DNA from: Locusta migratoria
Lineage: Eukaryota; Arthropoda; Insecta; Orthoptera; Acrididae
Direction: 5' to 3'
Assembly (NCBI GenBank): GCA_026315105.1
Contig: CM048748.1
Span: 23,650,078-23,714,077, forward strand
DNA length: 64,000 nucleotides
How positions within the stretch are numbered: position 1 is the stretch's first letter; each line of letters opens with the position of its first letter. The translations under genes were made by a program, and so were the position numbers. The notes under the pieces were generated by a model, which saw only the letters and a list, made by a program, of their open reading frames with translations, ran no database searches and was not told the DNA's origin. Below are positions 43,253 through 54,384 of this stretch, piece by piece.

Positions 43253-46200
43253 TATGAACCACAGGCACGCCGAGGTGGCTTGCGTGCCTCAACGATATAC
43301 CGTAGGTGCAATCACGGCGGAGAAGTACCTGTGTGGAGGTTAGGACAAACCTGTGATTTCTGAAGAGGGCAGCAACGTTTTTCTGGATGATTGACTGATC
43401 GAGCTTTGTAACATCATCTAACGTGACTTTGCTATGCAGCTACTGCGAACGATTGAAAGCGAGGGGCAACTACAACTTTTACTTCTACCGCGGGCACGCA
43501 GGTCTACTGAACAAACGTATACTTATGTTGGTGGCATCTTCTTGGATAAAGTATTCCGGAGGTAATTTAGTCCCTAATTCGGACCTCCGAACGTGGATCC
43601 CTCAGGAGGGTGTCGTTGTGAAGAGGAACAAAACACGTATTCTGCGAAACGGAGTGTGGAATATTCTGTACCTTAGTTGAGTAGGTAAGTTAGAATATTT
43701 GAAAAGTGAAATGGGTTAAAGCTAAATATTATGCCAGTGATGTTTGGTGGCAGAATGTACAGGATTTCTGGTCAGGGAAGAAAAGGGTTATAAATAGAAA
43801 ATCCGTTGAGGTAACCCAGAGTAAGGTCTAAGTACTAAGGAATGCGAGTAAGGTAATATGAATAGCACAGTGTATGCATTACCGTAGTTAAGATAGGCAC
43901 GAAACCAACACCGATCGCACTAGTACAAGTTTATAAACCAACTAGCTCTGTCAATGATGAGGAGACTGAAAAAAAGTTATGAAATAAGAGTTGCACACAT
44001 ATCATGGAGGATTAGATCTTGGTAGTAGAAAAAGGAAAGGAAGGAAAAGTAGTAGGCGAATATTGACTGGGGAAAAGGAGCGAAACAGGAGTTCGCCAAA
44101 TAGAATTTTACTCAGAGCTCGATTTAATCATCACAAACACTTGGTTTAAGCATAATGAAAGGTTTTATACGTGGAAGATACCAGGAGACACCGGGAGGTC
44201 CCAAATTTACGACATAATAGGAAGACATAGATATCAAAACCAGGTTTCAATCGCAAGACATATCTAGGGCCAGATATAGACTCTGACCATAACTTATTGA
44301 TTATCAAATGTAGACTGAAACTTAGGGAATTGTAAAAAGGTAGAAAAGTAGGGAAATGGAACCTAGATAAATTAAAGGAACCAGGGGTTGTCGAGAGTTT
44401 CAGAGGAAGCATTAGACAATGATTGAACGAAACGGAAGAAACTAACCCAGCTGAAGAAGAATGGGTAACTTTGAGAAAGTAATAAAGGCCGAAGAGTATC
44501 ATATAGGTAGAAGGACCAGGCCTGATTAAAATCTTTGGATAACACAGGAGATCTTGAACAATTGGTGAAAGGAGGAAATACAAAAATACAGCAAGTGAAG
44601 CAGGGAAATAGTATGAAGAGGGGTGAAAAATGACGTTGGTAGTAACAGAAGTTTGGCTAAGCAGGAATGGCTAGTGGACGAATGCAAATCCGTAGAAGAA
44701 TGTATAACTGGTGGAAAGGCGGAAACGGCCTTCAAGAAAATAAAGCAAATGTTTGGAGACAAGAAGCTGCATGAATTTCAATAGTTCTGATGGAAAAACC
44801 AGTGCTACGCAAAGAAGGGAAAGTTGAAAGGTGGAAGGAATATATAGAGGGCCTATACAAAAGAAATGCAATATTGTTGAATGGAGGTTGTGATTATTAT
44901 ATAATAGGTACGATACTGCTGGAAGAAACTGACAGAGGACTGAAAGTTTTGAGTCGGAACAAGGCCCAGGAGTAGATGATGTTTCCTCAAACCTGCTGAT
45001 ATCGTTGAGAGAGCAAGTCATGAGGAAATAACGTCAGACTTCAGGAAGAATATAACACCTCCAATTGATTTGATTCTTTCAGGGAAGCAAAAACAATTTT
45101 GGTCTAACCCGCCACTGCCCGCACCGAAACTAAGTTTATTGTGCGGTATCGCTCCCTGTATGTCTAGTAAAGGCAACCAATGCCCTTGAACAGTGCAAGG
45201 AGTCTCTTTACCAGTTCTTTATTAGACACAATTTCTTCGGGTCTGGTTGTCCCAAATGTTCTGTGCCTTTTACTCTCCAATGCAATGCATTCGAAGATCA
45301 GATGTGATTCAGGTTTCATCACCGTCATCACAGATCCTACATTTAGGGTCCTCTTCTGTTATTCCCATTGTATGTAGGTGTTTTTTGAAATTCCCATGGC
45401 CTGTCAGCAATCCAACCATGAGTCTAATCTCTCTCCTGTCCAGACCCGGGATTGCAGAGCTTCTTTTAAAACAAGGCTTTGGCATCATTACCTTGCCATG
45501 ATTTTGTTGATGGACTTTGGTCCAATATTCTACGTGCTGTCTTCTGAGCCAGTTACGTAGCTCCAATTTAATCATTGCCTTGGTGATTGTCAGGACAGGT
45601 TCCGGTTCAATAAATGGAGCCTCTACCCCCATCCTGGCTAATCTGTCGGCATGTTCGTTGCCACTGATCCCCGAGTGGCCAGGGACCCACAATAGGTTTA
45701 CTCTATTGCTTTCCCCTAGCTCCACCAGAACCCTGTGACATTCTGCAACAATTTTAGACCTTGTTGTAGGAGCTGCCAGTGATCTCAGGGCTGCCTGGCT
45801 GTCTGAATAGATATAGATGCTACGATCTTTGTAGCACCTACCTACGCAAATTCTCCTCCACACATGCCCTGATGGCATTGATTTCGGCCTGGAATACTGA
45901 GGCCAGTTTCCCTAGAGAGATGACACCCTCCAGTCTTGGCTGCACCTCGTATACACCGGCCCACACCTCCAATTACAAGTAAAGCAAATCAAGACATGTG
46001 TTAATATTACAGGATCATCAGTTTAATAAGTCATGGCTACAAAATTATTTAATGGCGTACGGAAAAATTGGTAGAGTTTGACCTTGGGGAAGATCAGTTA
46101 AAAGAATCGAAGGGCATGAAAGGGACACAGTGGTTGGTAAGAGAGTAAGACATGGTTTTAGCCTTTCCCCAATGTTACTCAGTCTATATACTGCGCAAGA

Positions 46201-46535
46201 TCTGAAATAATATAATGAGAAACTGGAAGAAGAAACTAAATATCACGGGAAGAAATAAAGACTTTGTGGTTTGCCGATGGGCTTGTATTTCTATCAGAGA
46301 CTGAAAATGACCTGAAAGAGCACTGAACAGAATGGACACTGTTTGGAAAGCAGGTCACAAGATGAACATTAACAACTGCTAAACAAGGGTTATGGAATGT
46401 AGTATAAAAAAAAAAAAAAAAACACGAATTATATTAGGTGATGAGGCAATATAAGCAGTACATGTTTTTTTATTTTTATTTTTTTTATTTCGGAAAGAAG
46501 AAGATATAAAATGAAGAATGGCTGTCTCCATTTAT
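43253..46535 (+). pseudogene. RTE LINE copy 3, heavily decayed, split by another LINE
   Basis: Starts with the family 5' leader (ATGAACCACAGGCACG, GGTGGCTTGCGTGCCTCAAC) and continues through the leader frame 43423-43680 (SYCERLKARGNYNFYFYRGH, ILRNGVWNILYLS matching LRVGAWNVRSL). EN remnants follow (GRYQETPGG region at 44170, DSDHN-like text at 44280), then linker (WITQEILNN, SLAKQEWLVDECKSVEECIT, FGDKKL), finger text (NKAQE, SDFRKNITPPI at about 45045), a foreign LINE at 45067-45962, and palm remnants to about 46400 (MNINNC, TRVMECS). The 3' end is lost near 46535, where a Tc1 remnant begins. It is much older than copies 1 and 2 judged by stops per length. Confidence 0.85.
45067..45962 (-). 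pseudogene. RNase H-bearing LINE fragment inserted in RTE copy 3
   Basis: A perfect 12-bp TSD ACACCTCCAATT (45055-45066 and 45963-45974) flanks a minus-strand fragment. Its frames (45880-45960 and 45309-45878, with one frame change near 45840) read VFQAEINAIRACVEENLRR-like text, then IYIYSDSQAALRSLAAP (RNase H Asp), VNLLWVPGHSGISGNEHADR (His and Asp of the RNase H site), LRNWLRRQHVEYW, IPGLDRREIRLMVGLLTGHG and CRICDDGDET, the start of a C-terminal Cys/His motif. RNase H plus such a motif is found at the C terminus of I/LOA/R1-type LINEs. The RT is missing by 5' truncation. Confidence 0.9.
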
Positions 46536-46544
46536 GAATGCAAC

Positions 46545-47180
46545 CATGCTGTATAATGATTTTTGTGCAACCACGTCGTGTTTCTAGTCAACTATACACA
46601 ATAGGCTGCATCACATGAAACTTCACTCCAGAACTTCATTTGGAGTTCCAGCTTGGACACGTGGTTCCGATGGGCCCACCAGGATGCTGAATGGATTCGT
46701 AAGAAATGACATCACGTGATATCCACAGATCTGCCCTCAAATAGACAATCGTAGGCAGCAAGATGGTGGTCCCCTGATGTTGTGCGGGGTCAACGAACGT
46801 CACTAGTTGTTATGGAATGCAATCAGATGGCTACACGGTACAGGGATGACGACCATATCGGCTGCATTTCGGTAAGGGATTCATCTTTAAGCACGTCAAT
46901 TCCCATGTTCATTGTGCACATCTTGTGAATGATAATGAAATCGGAAGATTAGAATTGTTTGTATTGTCTCTAGAAATGAACCCTACCGAACGTGCCTGTT
47001 ATACACTGAAAAAAGGCTGTTTTGGTGTGGAACAAAGTCTACCAACACTAACTTGACGATCCAGTAGACAGTTTGCCACGACGAACACAAGCAAGCGTCA
47101 GTGCAAAAGGACGTGTTACCGGGTATTAGTGGTCCTGGTGAAAGCTGAAATCTAGAACACAAACTCACAATACATTAAGT
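46545..47180 (+). pseudogene. Tc1-like transposase remnant
   Basis: Broken frames on the plus strand give TPELHLEFQLGHVV (matching the usual arm before the first catalytic Asp), KMVVP (the VMVWGG region), FKHVNSHVHCAHLVNDNEIG (a decayed MHDNARPHTAHLVND block), RLELFVLSLEMNPTERACYT (decayed WPACSPDMNPIEHAWDT) and LKKGCFGVEQSLPTLT. The order and spacing fit the Tc1 DDE domain, and catalytic residues are mostly lost. Termini were not found. Confidence 0.7.
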
Positions 47181-47914
47181 GATTGTCGCTGAAGTTTTCA
47201 GTTTCTGATTTCATGAGCAATGTAGAGAATTGAAATGTTGGTTTTGTATATCTCCATTCCATTATACGTATATAAGTGCACCTAAACTCCCTATAACCAC
47301 AGTGGGGAACGCTTTCTTTATGCGTGTATAATTACTGAAAAGGCTCCGTTATCCCGAATATCAAGGATATGATCAGTGACCGCCTTTTAAATAAGCATTT
47401 TAAGCTGAGAATGCTTTACTTTTTAACATGCATATTTCGTAGAACAGTGTTAGCAGAATTCTTTGGCCAGTATGAAACAAAGATATCCATTATTTTTTTT
47501 CTGATTTTGTAGTTTTTGTACCAGTAGCACAGTAAGGCATCTAATGCTTCTTTGATTTATTACACTGAACAGTATCCAGGTTCTCATTAACTGAAATGTG
47601 GCAGTGCAAATTTTGAAAACAACTTCATAACTAAGATTTGTATTTTTCGGGAATGGATATGTTTCATTTAAGTTGGAAGGTAAAGTGCTTTTTGCGTTAA
47701 GGCATAATTGCATAGTTCATGCAAATAACAACGGTCAACACTTAGGAAATATCGTCCTTTTAAGTTGTTCACAGTACGCGATAATCAATGAAATAAATTC
47801 TCACAAGGAACGATGAACACTGGATTTTAATTTCGGAAGAGTGTGTCAAGAAAATATGTTACCTGTTCCGACACAACATAAATTTTTGGGACGTGGGACA
47901 CCCGACGCTACTAA
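47181..47914. other. No gene recognised
   Basis: AT-rich spacer. An 87-codon minus frame at 47450-47713 shows no domain. Confidence 0.35.
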
Positions 47915-47916
47915 GC

Positions 47917-48055
47917 GCCGCGCGGAGTAGCCGAGCGGTCTGGAGCGCCACGTCACGGATCACGAGGCCTCCCGCGTCGGAGGTTCGAATCCTTCCTCGA
48001 ACATGGATGTTTGTGTCGTTCGTAGGTTAGTTTAACTTGGTTTAAGTTGTTTGTA
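47917..48055 (+). repeat. tRNA-derived SINE (CGCG-head subfamily), 3' truncated
   Basis: GCCGCGCGGAGTAGCCGAGC (A box region) and B box GGTTCGAATCC near 47982-47992 are followed by CATGGATGTTTGTGTCGTTC and a shortened body TTGGTTTAAGTTGTTTGTAG. It abuts an RTE fragment directly, without a tail. Confidence 0.8.
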
Positions 48056-48600
48056 GTGTAGCATTGTATAGGAGTGAAACGTGGACGATAAGGAGTTCAG
48101 CCGGCCGCGGTGGCCGAGGGGACTGAGGCGCTCCAGTCACGGTCTGCACGGCCACTACGGTCGGGGGTTCGAATCCCCCCTCGGGCATGGATATTTGTGC
48201 CGTCCTAGTTCGTAAGTAGTTCATAAGTAGTTTGTAAGTTTAGGGACTGATGACCCCGTAGTTAAGTCCCATAGACTATACAAACATTTGAACATTTTGA
48301 AGGAGTTCAGACAGAAAGATGATAGAAGCTTTTGATATGTGGTGCTACAGACGAATGATAAAAATGAGATGGGAACAATACTTAACTAATGAGGAAATGT
48401 TCAATGGAATTGGGGAGAAAATGAGTTTCTGCCATATCTTAAGAGAAGGGACAGATTAGTAGGACACATTCTGAGACATCAAGGACTCAAAAGGATGTAG
48501 GTTGCTGTGTATATTCTCAGATGAAGAGACTTGCACAGAACAGGGTAGCTCGGAGAGCTGCATCAAAGCAGTCTGCGGACTGAAGGCCACAACAACAGTT
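48056..48600 (+). pseudogene. RTE LINE 3' fragment, split by a SINE
   Basis: Reads (with frameshifts) SIV-type text from TGTAGCATTGTATAGGAGTG, then after the SINE IEAFDMWCYRRMIKMRWEQ, LTNEEMFNGIGEKMSFCHIL and the tail GGACTGAAGGCCACAACAAC. This is the C-terminal domain and 3' end of the same RTE family as copies 1 and 2, with an internal deletion near 48490. Confidence 0.85.
48101..48299 (+). repeat. tRNA-derived SINE, copy 3 (complete)
   Basis: Full unit with A box TGGCCGAGGGG, B box GGTTCGAATCC and tail ACAAACATTTGAACATTTT. Perfect 11-bp TSD AAGGAGTTCAG at 48090-48100 and 48300-48310, made from the RTE fragment it interrupts. Confidence 0.94.
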
Positions 48601-49189
48601 AGAATGCTGTAGTTTTGAAAAACCTGTTAAAACAGCAGCCCAGCTGCCCCATTCAAGCTGACTGCCGTCAGTTTTGAATGTGGTATTGACTACGAGATAG
48701 AAGTAGCTGCGACGTATCAGAAAAATGGCAATGACTCCTCTTATTAGCCGACTGTTGTGGACTTTTATTAATTAATAAGCATTTATTGCTATCGAGCTAC
48801 AGCCACACATTGGAACAGATCACTTTGGGCTGTGATCATGTTTTGCTGACTGTCGTTTCTAAAGAAGAAATATTGCCAAATTAGTTAGTTCTAGTGAACA
48901 AGTTATTCCAGCCACTCTACTTAATGTTATGCACTGCCTGAGAAAAAACAAACTTGATGCACTCACGTTGAGTAGATGGAAGCGAATGAATCTAATATGA
49001 GGAAAGCCATCTGACCTTACTGGACTCATTACAGCATGGAATGAAAGAGGCAAATCCGTTGGCAGTTGCAGCTGGTGAGTAGTGTGATTAGGGTTTCGAA
49101 CCCTCTCTGACCGCAACACATGCGCTTGTGGGATTCCCAATGGTGGCAAATAGCCTTCGGGTCCTTCGCTGACGTAAGTATGTTCACAG
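48601..49189. other. No gene recognised
   Basis: A 96-codon minus frame (48859-49149) has no recognisable domain. It may belong to the Tc1-like remnant to its right, but no motif shows this. Confidence 0.35.
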
Positions 49190-49730
49190 TTGTTTCAACT
49201 GCCCCAGGAGATCTCTACTTCCAATGTCATTACACACGTATTCCGTGATGTCCACGGCTTCAGAAGGATCTCAACGTGCTATATGCTGTTCGTAGGGCGT
49301 CCATTTTGTTGGAAGATAATCACAGGTTGCTAGGCCATCACGAGTAGAAACCGAGGTTGTAAAATGTCTGTGACGTATCACTGTTCCGCCAAAGTGTGCC
49401 GAAAAACGACTTATTGCATATCAAACGATGATGCTGCTAGTTTCGTCTTTGTCTCCACAATAATTGCTACGATGTGCCCTCTGCTCTTTGACACAGTCAG
49501 ACACAAAGTCAATGCTTATCAAAAGTTATGTAAAATGAAGGACTCGTCGCTGAACATGATACGACACCGCTAATCCTCTGCCCACACCTTTCGTGGGTGG
49601 CATCAGTCCAAACGCAGGCGTTGGTTTCTGGTGTGAATGACAACCGACGCATGGGGCGGCAGGATCGCAACTGGCAGACCTTGTTCGTCGAAGCAGAATG
49701 CGGTTACTAACAGAATGTTGCATGTTTTCT
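49190..49730 (-). pseudogene. Tc1-like transposase remnant, minus
   Basis: On the minus strand, frameshifted text gives RLRLDWCHPRKVWAED leading to IMFSDESF (first catalytic Asp, about 49539-49562), and about 80 codons later IFQQNGRP (about 49294-49317), the position of the usual FQQDNARP block with Asp changed to Asn/Gly context. The spacing fits a Tc1 DDE domain. The third motif and the termini are not visible, so the call is tentative. Confidence 0.45.
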
Positions 49731-50582
49731 AGTTTAGTACGATGACACGTGTTATAGTCATGGGAATCCTTTAGGCGGTGCTTATTGGACGATCCATGCC
49801 TGCTGAACGTGTCTCGGTCATCTCATGAACCAATTAATTCTATCATCGGGTCAATTTCATACCTGAGTGACCCACATGCCTGGAAATTACGGACGCCATT
49901 CACGACACCTTCATGATGTACAATGATACAGCCTAGGTGAAATGAACTCAGTTAAAAGATAGGCTGTCTTAGGCGAGACATCGCTGGTGCTTCGTACTGT
50001 AGGTAAAACTCCTGCTTCACTGGATGTCTAGGGCAACTGACTGCTACTAATTTCGCAGCTACACGACGATGAAAAGAGACAACACTTGGTGGGCGTTATA
50101 CACATTACAGAGCTGAGTACAACTAAACTTTTAGTCAGACATCAAAGTGGAAATCGGTTGACATTGAACCACTCTTTGGAGGAGGGGGGGGGAGGTTCAC
50201 GATGTTTGGTCAGGCAGTGTACCTGTATCTGTTATTAAAGTTAAAACATTGCAATCATACACGTGTATTATGACGCAAAAAGCGGTATAATTCGAATACC
50301 TAATAGCAAAATACGATCGCCAACCCATTCGAGCACTTTTGTTCACTATCAAAATTGATACTAACTGGTTATTAAAATGTTTAACAGACTAAGAAGCTGA
50401 CTGCTATTTCTAAAATAACTGCGTACCCTCCCAGTTCGTTCATTGAGTTGTATCAAAGATAGAGAATTTGATAGTAAACTTCGTAATATCGTTTCCATTA
50501 CTAGCAAATCATTAAAAAGGAAGTTGACTAATTAATTATAATTCTTTGGCAACAACACACTTCACAATACACGACTAGAATA
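49731..50582. other. No gene recognised
   Basis: Mixed sequence with a short G run at 50181-50193. No feature is supported. Confidence 0.35.
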
Positions 50583-50722
50583 CACTGAAGAGCCAAAGAA
50601 ATTAGTATACCTACCCAATATCGCGTAGGGCCCAAGCGAGCAACCAGAAGTACATGATTTCGCATGGACTCGAATACTGTCTAAGGGTATTGACACCATG
50701 CGTCCTGATGGACTGTCATTAA

Positions 50723-51142
50723 CCCAGATAGAGCGTAATTTTTGGTTTAAAATTTTTTCAGAAGCTAATAATTACCTTTATATGACAGCACAAGATGTCG
50801 CCACTAGTTTTGCCATTCTGCCCTTCTTTCTGCAAGGACGTCAAAATGACTGTTTCAGAATTTTAAACTGGCTAATCTTTATTATTAAAATATAATTTAA
50901 AATAAAAAATATATACATATAAACCTCGATGTTCAAGAAATGCAAACCCAACTACGAGGAAGTCTTCAATATCTCCTGTATGAACAACTTCGAAGCCGTA
51001 TCAGACCACTTCGCAATCGACAATACAAGCTAACATTGATCTGTAAAGGGAGCAGGCTACTAAAAGAAATGAAATATGAGGTTGAGCAAGAATTCTTAAA
51101 TAGGTAAGTTGCTCTTCTGAAAGGACGTCAGCCCTATCTGGG
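50723..51142. mobile_element. piggyBac-like miniature element (TTAA-flanked)
   Basis: TTAA at 50719-50722 and 51143-51146 flanks 420 bp whose ends are inverted repeats CCCAGATAGAGC and, from the right, CCCAGATAGGGC. TTAA target use and CCC-starting termini are piggyBac traits. Excision with one TTAA kept rejoins Tc1 sequence (GACTGTCA/TTAA/TCGGTAAGAG). No transposase is encoded; the 65-codon frame inside has no known domain. Confidence 0.85.
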
Positions 51143-51214
51143 TTAATCGGTAAGAGAGTGAAGTGGTGGACAACTCTTCTCAACAGCACGTTGCAAGACA
51201 ACTCAGCTCAGTTA

Positions 51215-52134
51215 TCTACATCTATTAATGTGAATGTCTGTTCGATGTACGTTTATCACGTCTGAACCAAAAGACATAAAGAGCTAAAAATTTGTACAGT
51301 TACTTATGTTTACCCGGGAAAGGCTTTAGGCACGGTTTTATGACGATCGGATAGCTATTTATCTATATATTTATATATATTAATGTGAGTATCTGTTAGG
51401 TGTACGCTTATCACGTCCGAACGACAAGACACAGAGACTTAAATATTTGTACAGTTACTAATTTATACCTGAAAAAGGTTTTAGGGGTTTAGGCACGGTT
51501 TTATAGCGATCTGATAGATATTTAGTAATTGAGGGTTGATAATGATAAAAGAGTGGAGTATATTGGGATGGAAAGTTATTTGTGTGTATAAAATTCTACG
51601 TGTGTGTGTTAATATTTCGCTCTGCAGCGAAAACTACAGAACGCAAACGAATGGTCTGTGTGTAATTGTTGTCCGAAGTCTCCCGTTGTACACCATAGCA
51701 GTTCCATGCCGTTAGCTATAAGGGAGTGGAAGATATGGTGGTTGAAAGTCGTCAAATTATAAAAAAAATTCGGAATGAAGGCCAGTGATGACATTTGCGA
51801 CTCTATAGCAAGGAGGTTACATACAGCGAAATGTGATACCACAGACCATATCTTTGGTCTATGCGTGCTACAATGTCTTCAGCCCTTTCTCTGTAACGAA
51901 AAGCAAACGAATAAAGAAATATAAGAATAAATAAAGCATAAAAAAAGAAATTGCTTTTGACACATCTCTTTAAAAAATTCGATTTGATGTTTTGCGCATT
52001 ACATCAAGTGAAGGGTTTGTGATCTTATTACAATCATTATTGTTGAATTTCGGGATTGGATTCTTCGAAACGAGTGCATTTTTGAGTGTTATTTGATCTA
52101 CCAACATGCGTGCGGAGCCGCGGGTTTAAGCTAG
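51215..52134 (+). mobile_element. Non-autonomous Helitron inside the Tc1 element
   Basis: Starts TCTACATCTATTAATGTG after A at 51214 and ends with hairpin GCGGAGCCGC, then GGGTTTAAG and CTAG (52131-52134) followed by T. TC start, hairpin close to a CTAG end and insertion between A and T without target duplication are the Helitron rules. Removing it rejoins Tc1 text (CAGTTA/TGATCAATAATA). No protein is recognised. Confidence 0.85.
51223..51530 (+). repeat. Tandem duplication of about 156 bp in the Helitron 5' region
   Basis: Two diverged units begin TATTAATGTGAATGTCTGTT (51223) and TATTAATGTGAGTATCTGTT (51379) and share TTATCACGTC, ATTTGTACAGTTACT and TTTAGGCACGGTTTTAT in the same order. Confidence 0.85.
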
Positions 52135-52860
52135 TGATCAATAATATTCATGTCTAGGGAATTTGGTGGCAGTCGAGGTTTTTCAACCGATAAGTCCACC
52201 TGGAGGAGCTCTGTAGCAATTTTGGACGTGTGGGGTGTCGCATTGTACTGCTGGAGTTGCTCAAGTCCGTCGGAGTGCAGAATGGACATGACTGGATGCA
52301 GATGATCTGTCAGAAGGAGTACGTATGCGTCACATGTAAGAGTATCTAACTTCACCACTCCCCTGAAGACATACAGGGCTCGTGGAGTCATGAGGTGGTA
52401 TCGTACTCGTCCACGTTTATCCACTTGATACAATTGGAAACGAAACTCGTCAGAACATAAAAGATGTTTATAGTCATTTACAGTCCAATGTTGATGGGCC
52501 GAGGCGAGGCATAAAGTTGTGTTTCGTGCGGTCAGAAATCGTACACGAGTGGGCCTTCTACACGGAAAGCCCATTACGCTGATGTTTCGGTGAATGGTTC
52601 GCACTCTGACACTGTTTATTCCCAAGCACTGACATCCGCAGCAATTTGCGGAAGGGTTGCATTTCTGTCACACGCTGAACGATTCTCTGCAGGCGTCGTT
52701 GGTCCCGTTCTTATTTCGGTCTCAGCGATGTCTGAGATTTGATTCCCGACATTCCTGGCGCTCTCGTGAAATTGTCGTAAAAGAAAATGATCCCTACTCG
52801 TAAATGATATTTGCCAGCTCTCGTGCGCCAACTGAAACACCACGTTCAGACTCACTTAAA
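52135..52860 (-). pseudogene. Tc1-like transposase, decayed
   Basis: Upstream frame (52616-52855) begins MSLNVVFQLAHESWQISFTS, corresponding to the element's N-terminal helix-turn-helix region with frameshifts. The main frame (52131-52625) reads VRTIHRNISVMGFPCRRPTR, HQHWTVNDYKHLLCSDEFRF (first catalytic Asp in CSDEF), VRYHLMTPRALYV, LEQLQQYNATPHTSKIATEL (the usual QQDNA has Asp replaced by Tyr) and LPPNSLDMNIIDH (acidic residue of the SPDxNPIEH motif, altered). A segment between RYHL and the GVVKLDTLT part is shortened. Loss of the second catalytic Asp alone would inactivate it. Confidence 0.85.
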
Positions 52861-53124
52861 TCGTGATAGCCTGCCATTCTAGCAGCAGTAACTCATATAA
52901 CGACTGTGCCAACATCTGTAGTCTTACGTATGCGTTGTAAACTGCAACGCAGTCTTATGAGTGTTTACATATATATGTGTTTGCATATGCATGCCAAACC
53001 AGTTTTTTGCCTCTTCAATGTAAAATGAAATCAATAAGGAAATAATTAATATCTTTAGGAATGATTTTTGCACAAGAATAATTATGACTTAACTTTCCTT
53101 TATTGCAGCTTGTTTACCAAGACT

Positions 53125-53331
53125 GAAATGTTCAAATGTTCAAATGTTTGTAGAGTCTATGGGACTTAACTACGGGGTCGTCAGTCCCTAAACTTACATA
53201 CTACTTATGAACTACTTACAACTAAGGACGGCACAAATATCCATGCCCGAGGGGGGAGTCGAACCCCCGACCGTAGTGACCGTGCAGACCGTGACTGGAG
53301 CGCCTCAATCCCCTCGGCCACCGCGGCCGGC
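53125..53331 (-). repeat. tRNA-derived SINE, copy 4, minus
   Basis: Reverse complement of the main SINE, ending at the head CCGGCCGCGGTGGCCGAGGG (53331 leftward). Near-perfect 9-bp TSD ACCAAGA(C/T)T at 53116-53124 and 53332-53340. It lies about 100 bp right of the Tc1 element. Confidence 0.9.
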
Positions 53332-53340
53332 ACCAAGATT

Positions 53341-54156
53341 GAGTTTTTCTCTATGATAATTAATGTCACACACAAAATGAATCAAAACGACACATTATTA
53401 TTTCTTTCCATGAACGTATTCCCAGTTTACCAACTACAGTAGCATTCACTTTCACAGGAAAGATTGGGACCCTACTTAGGTGATAATGAATTAGGACAAT
53501 AACGCGATTCAAAATATTAAGGTGTAATTTGAAGTGTTGTTATTTGGAAAATGAAGAATGATGTTCATATGCCTCAGAAGAGATATAAATAGTAAAGGTA
53601 TTTCGGATTGTCGTAGCTGTGGATAGGACGTCTTAGCTTCTGCCGACAGCGCTGCGGTGAATCTTCACAAAAGTGCGCGCACACTTGGATCAGCAAAGCT
53701 AATTGCAGGGTAGGATCTTGACGTAATTGGAGCTTTGCTGCATCTGCAGACGTTAAGCCTGTTCTTACAGTCGCAAGAGCGTTTCAGCCTCACATGTGCC
53801 TACTAGCTAAAGGAGACGCAACTTAGACGTCTTTACTCTTCCAAATCTGTCAACCCACTAACTTCTCCCTCTCGCTATCCATCGGCCGCAAAAAATGGAA
53901 CTACTTTTTGGGTTGTACTACCTGATACACACAATATTTATTACAAACGTTTCGTTATATTCATCGGAATTTACCCGCTACAGTGACAATGTTTAAAATA
54001 AACAATTTATAAAGGGAAAGCATGTTTTACAATACAACTACGAATCAAGTTTGTAAAATAATACATATTAAATACTTACAATATAGAAAATTGCAAGAAA
54101 TGAGACAAAATTAGGCAGTTTATATGTTTCTCGTTGCTGACTCCAACAAGATTAAA
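53341..54156. other. No gene recognised
   Basis: AT-rich DNA with no recognised element or frame. Confidence 0.35.
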
Positions 54157-54384
54157 TACGCTCCTATAAAATGAAAAAAGAACACCATGAATTCGTTGAC
54201 CCAGCAGAGGGAAATTTTATTGACACGTTCTTGAGATTGTATACAACACACGATCACACAGGCAGAAACGTACGCATGCGAGTACAGTCACCAGAGCGTC
54301 CGTAATGTTCGCGTTAGTACTGTGTACACCCACCTGCAAGCTGTAATTCCTTCATAGAAATGATCGTAGAGGTTCAGAACGTGG

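Larger units (their letters stand above)
50583..53020 (-). mobile_element. Tc1-like element carrying two later insertions
   Basis: Inverted ends CACTGAAGAGCCAAAGAAAT (50583) and, on the minus strand, CATTGAAGAGGCAAAAAACT (53020) are each flanked by TA (50581-50582, 53021-53022). The body contains a minus-strand transposase gene (52131-52860) and its downstream region. Two blocks foreign to the element, 50723-51142 and 51215-52134, interrupt it, and removing both rejoins continuous Tc1 sequence. The net element is about 1.1 kb, so it also has internal deletions. Confidence 0.88.

Noticed and set aside
50698..50895. Small gene inside the Tc1 element
   Set aside because: The frame crosses the TTAA junction of the piggyBac-like insertion, so it is accidental.
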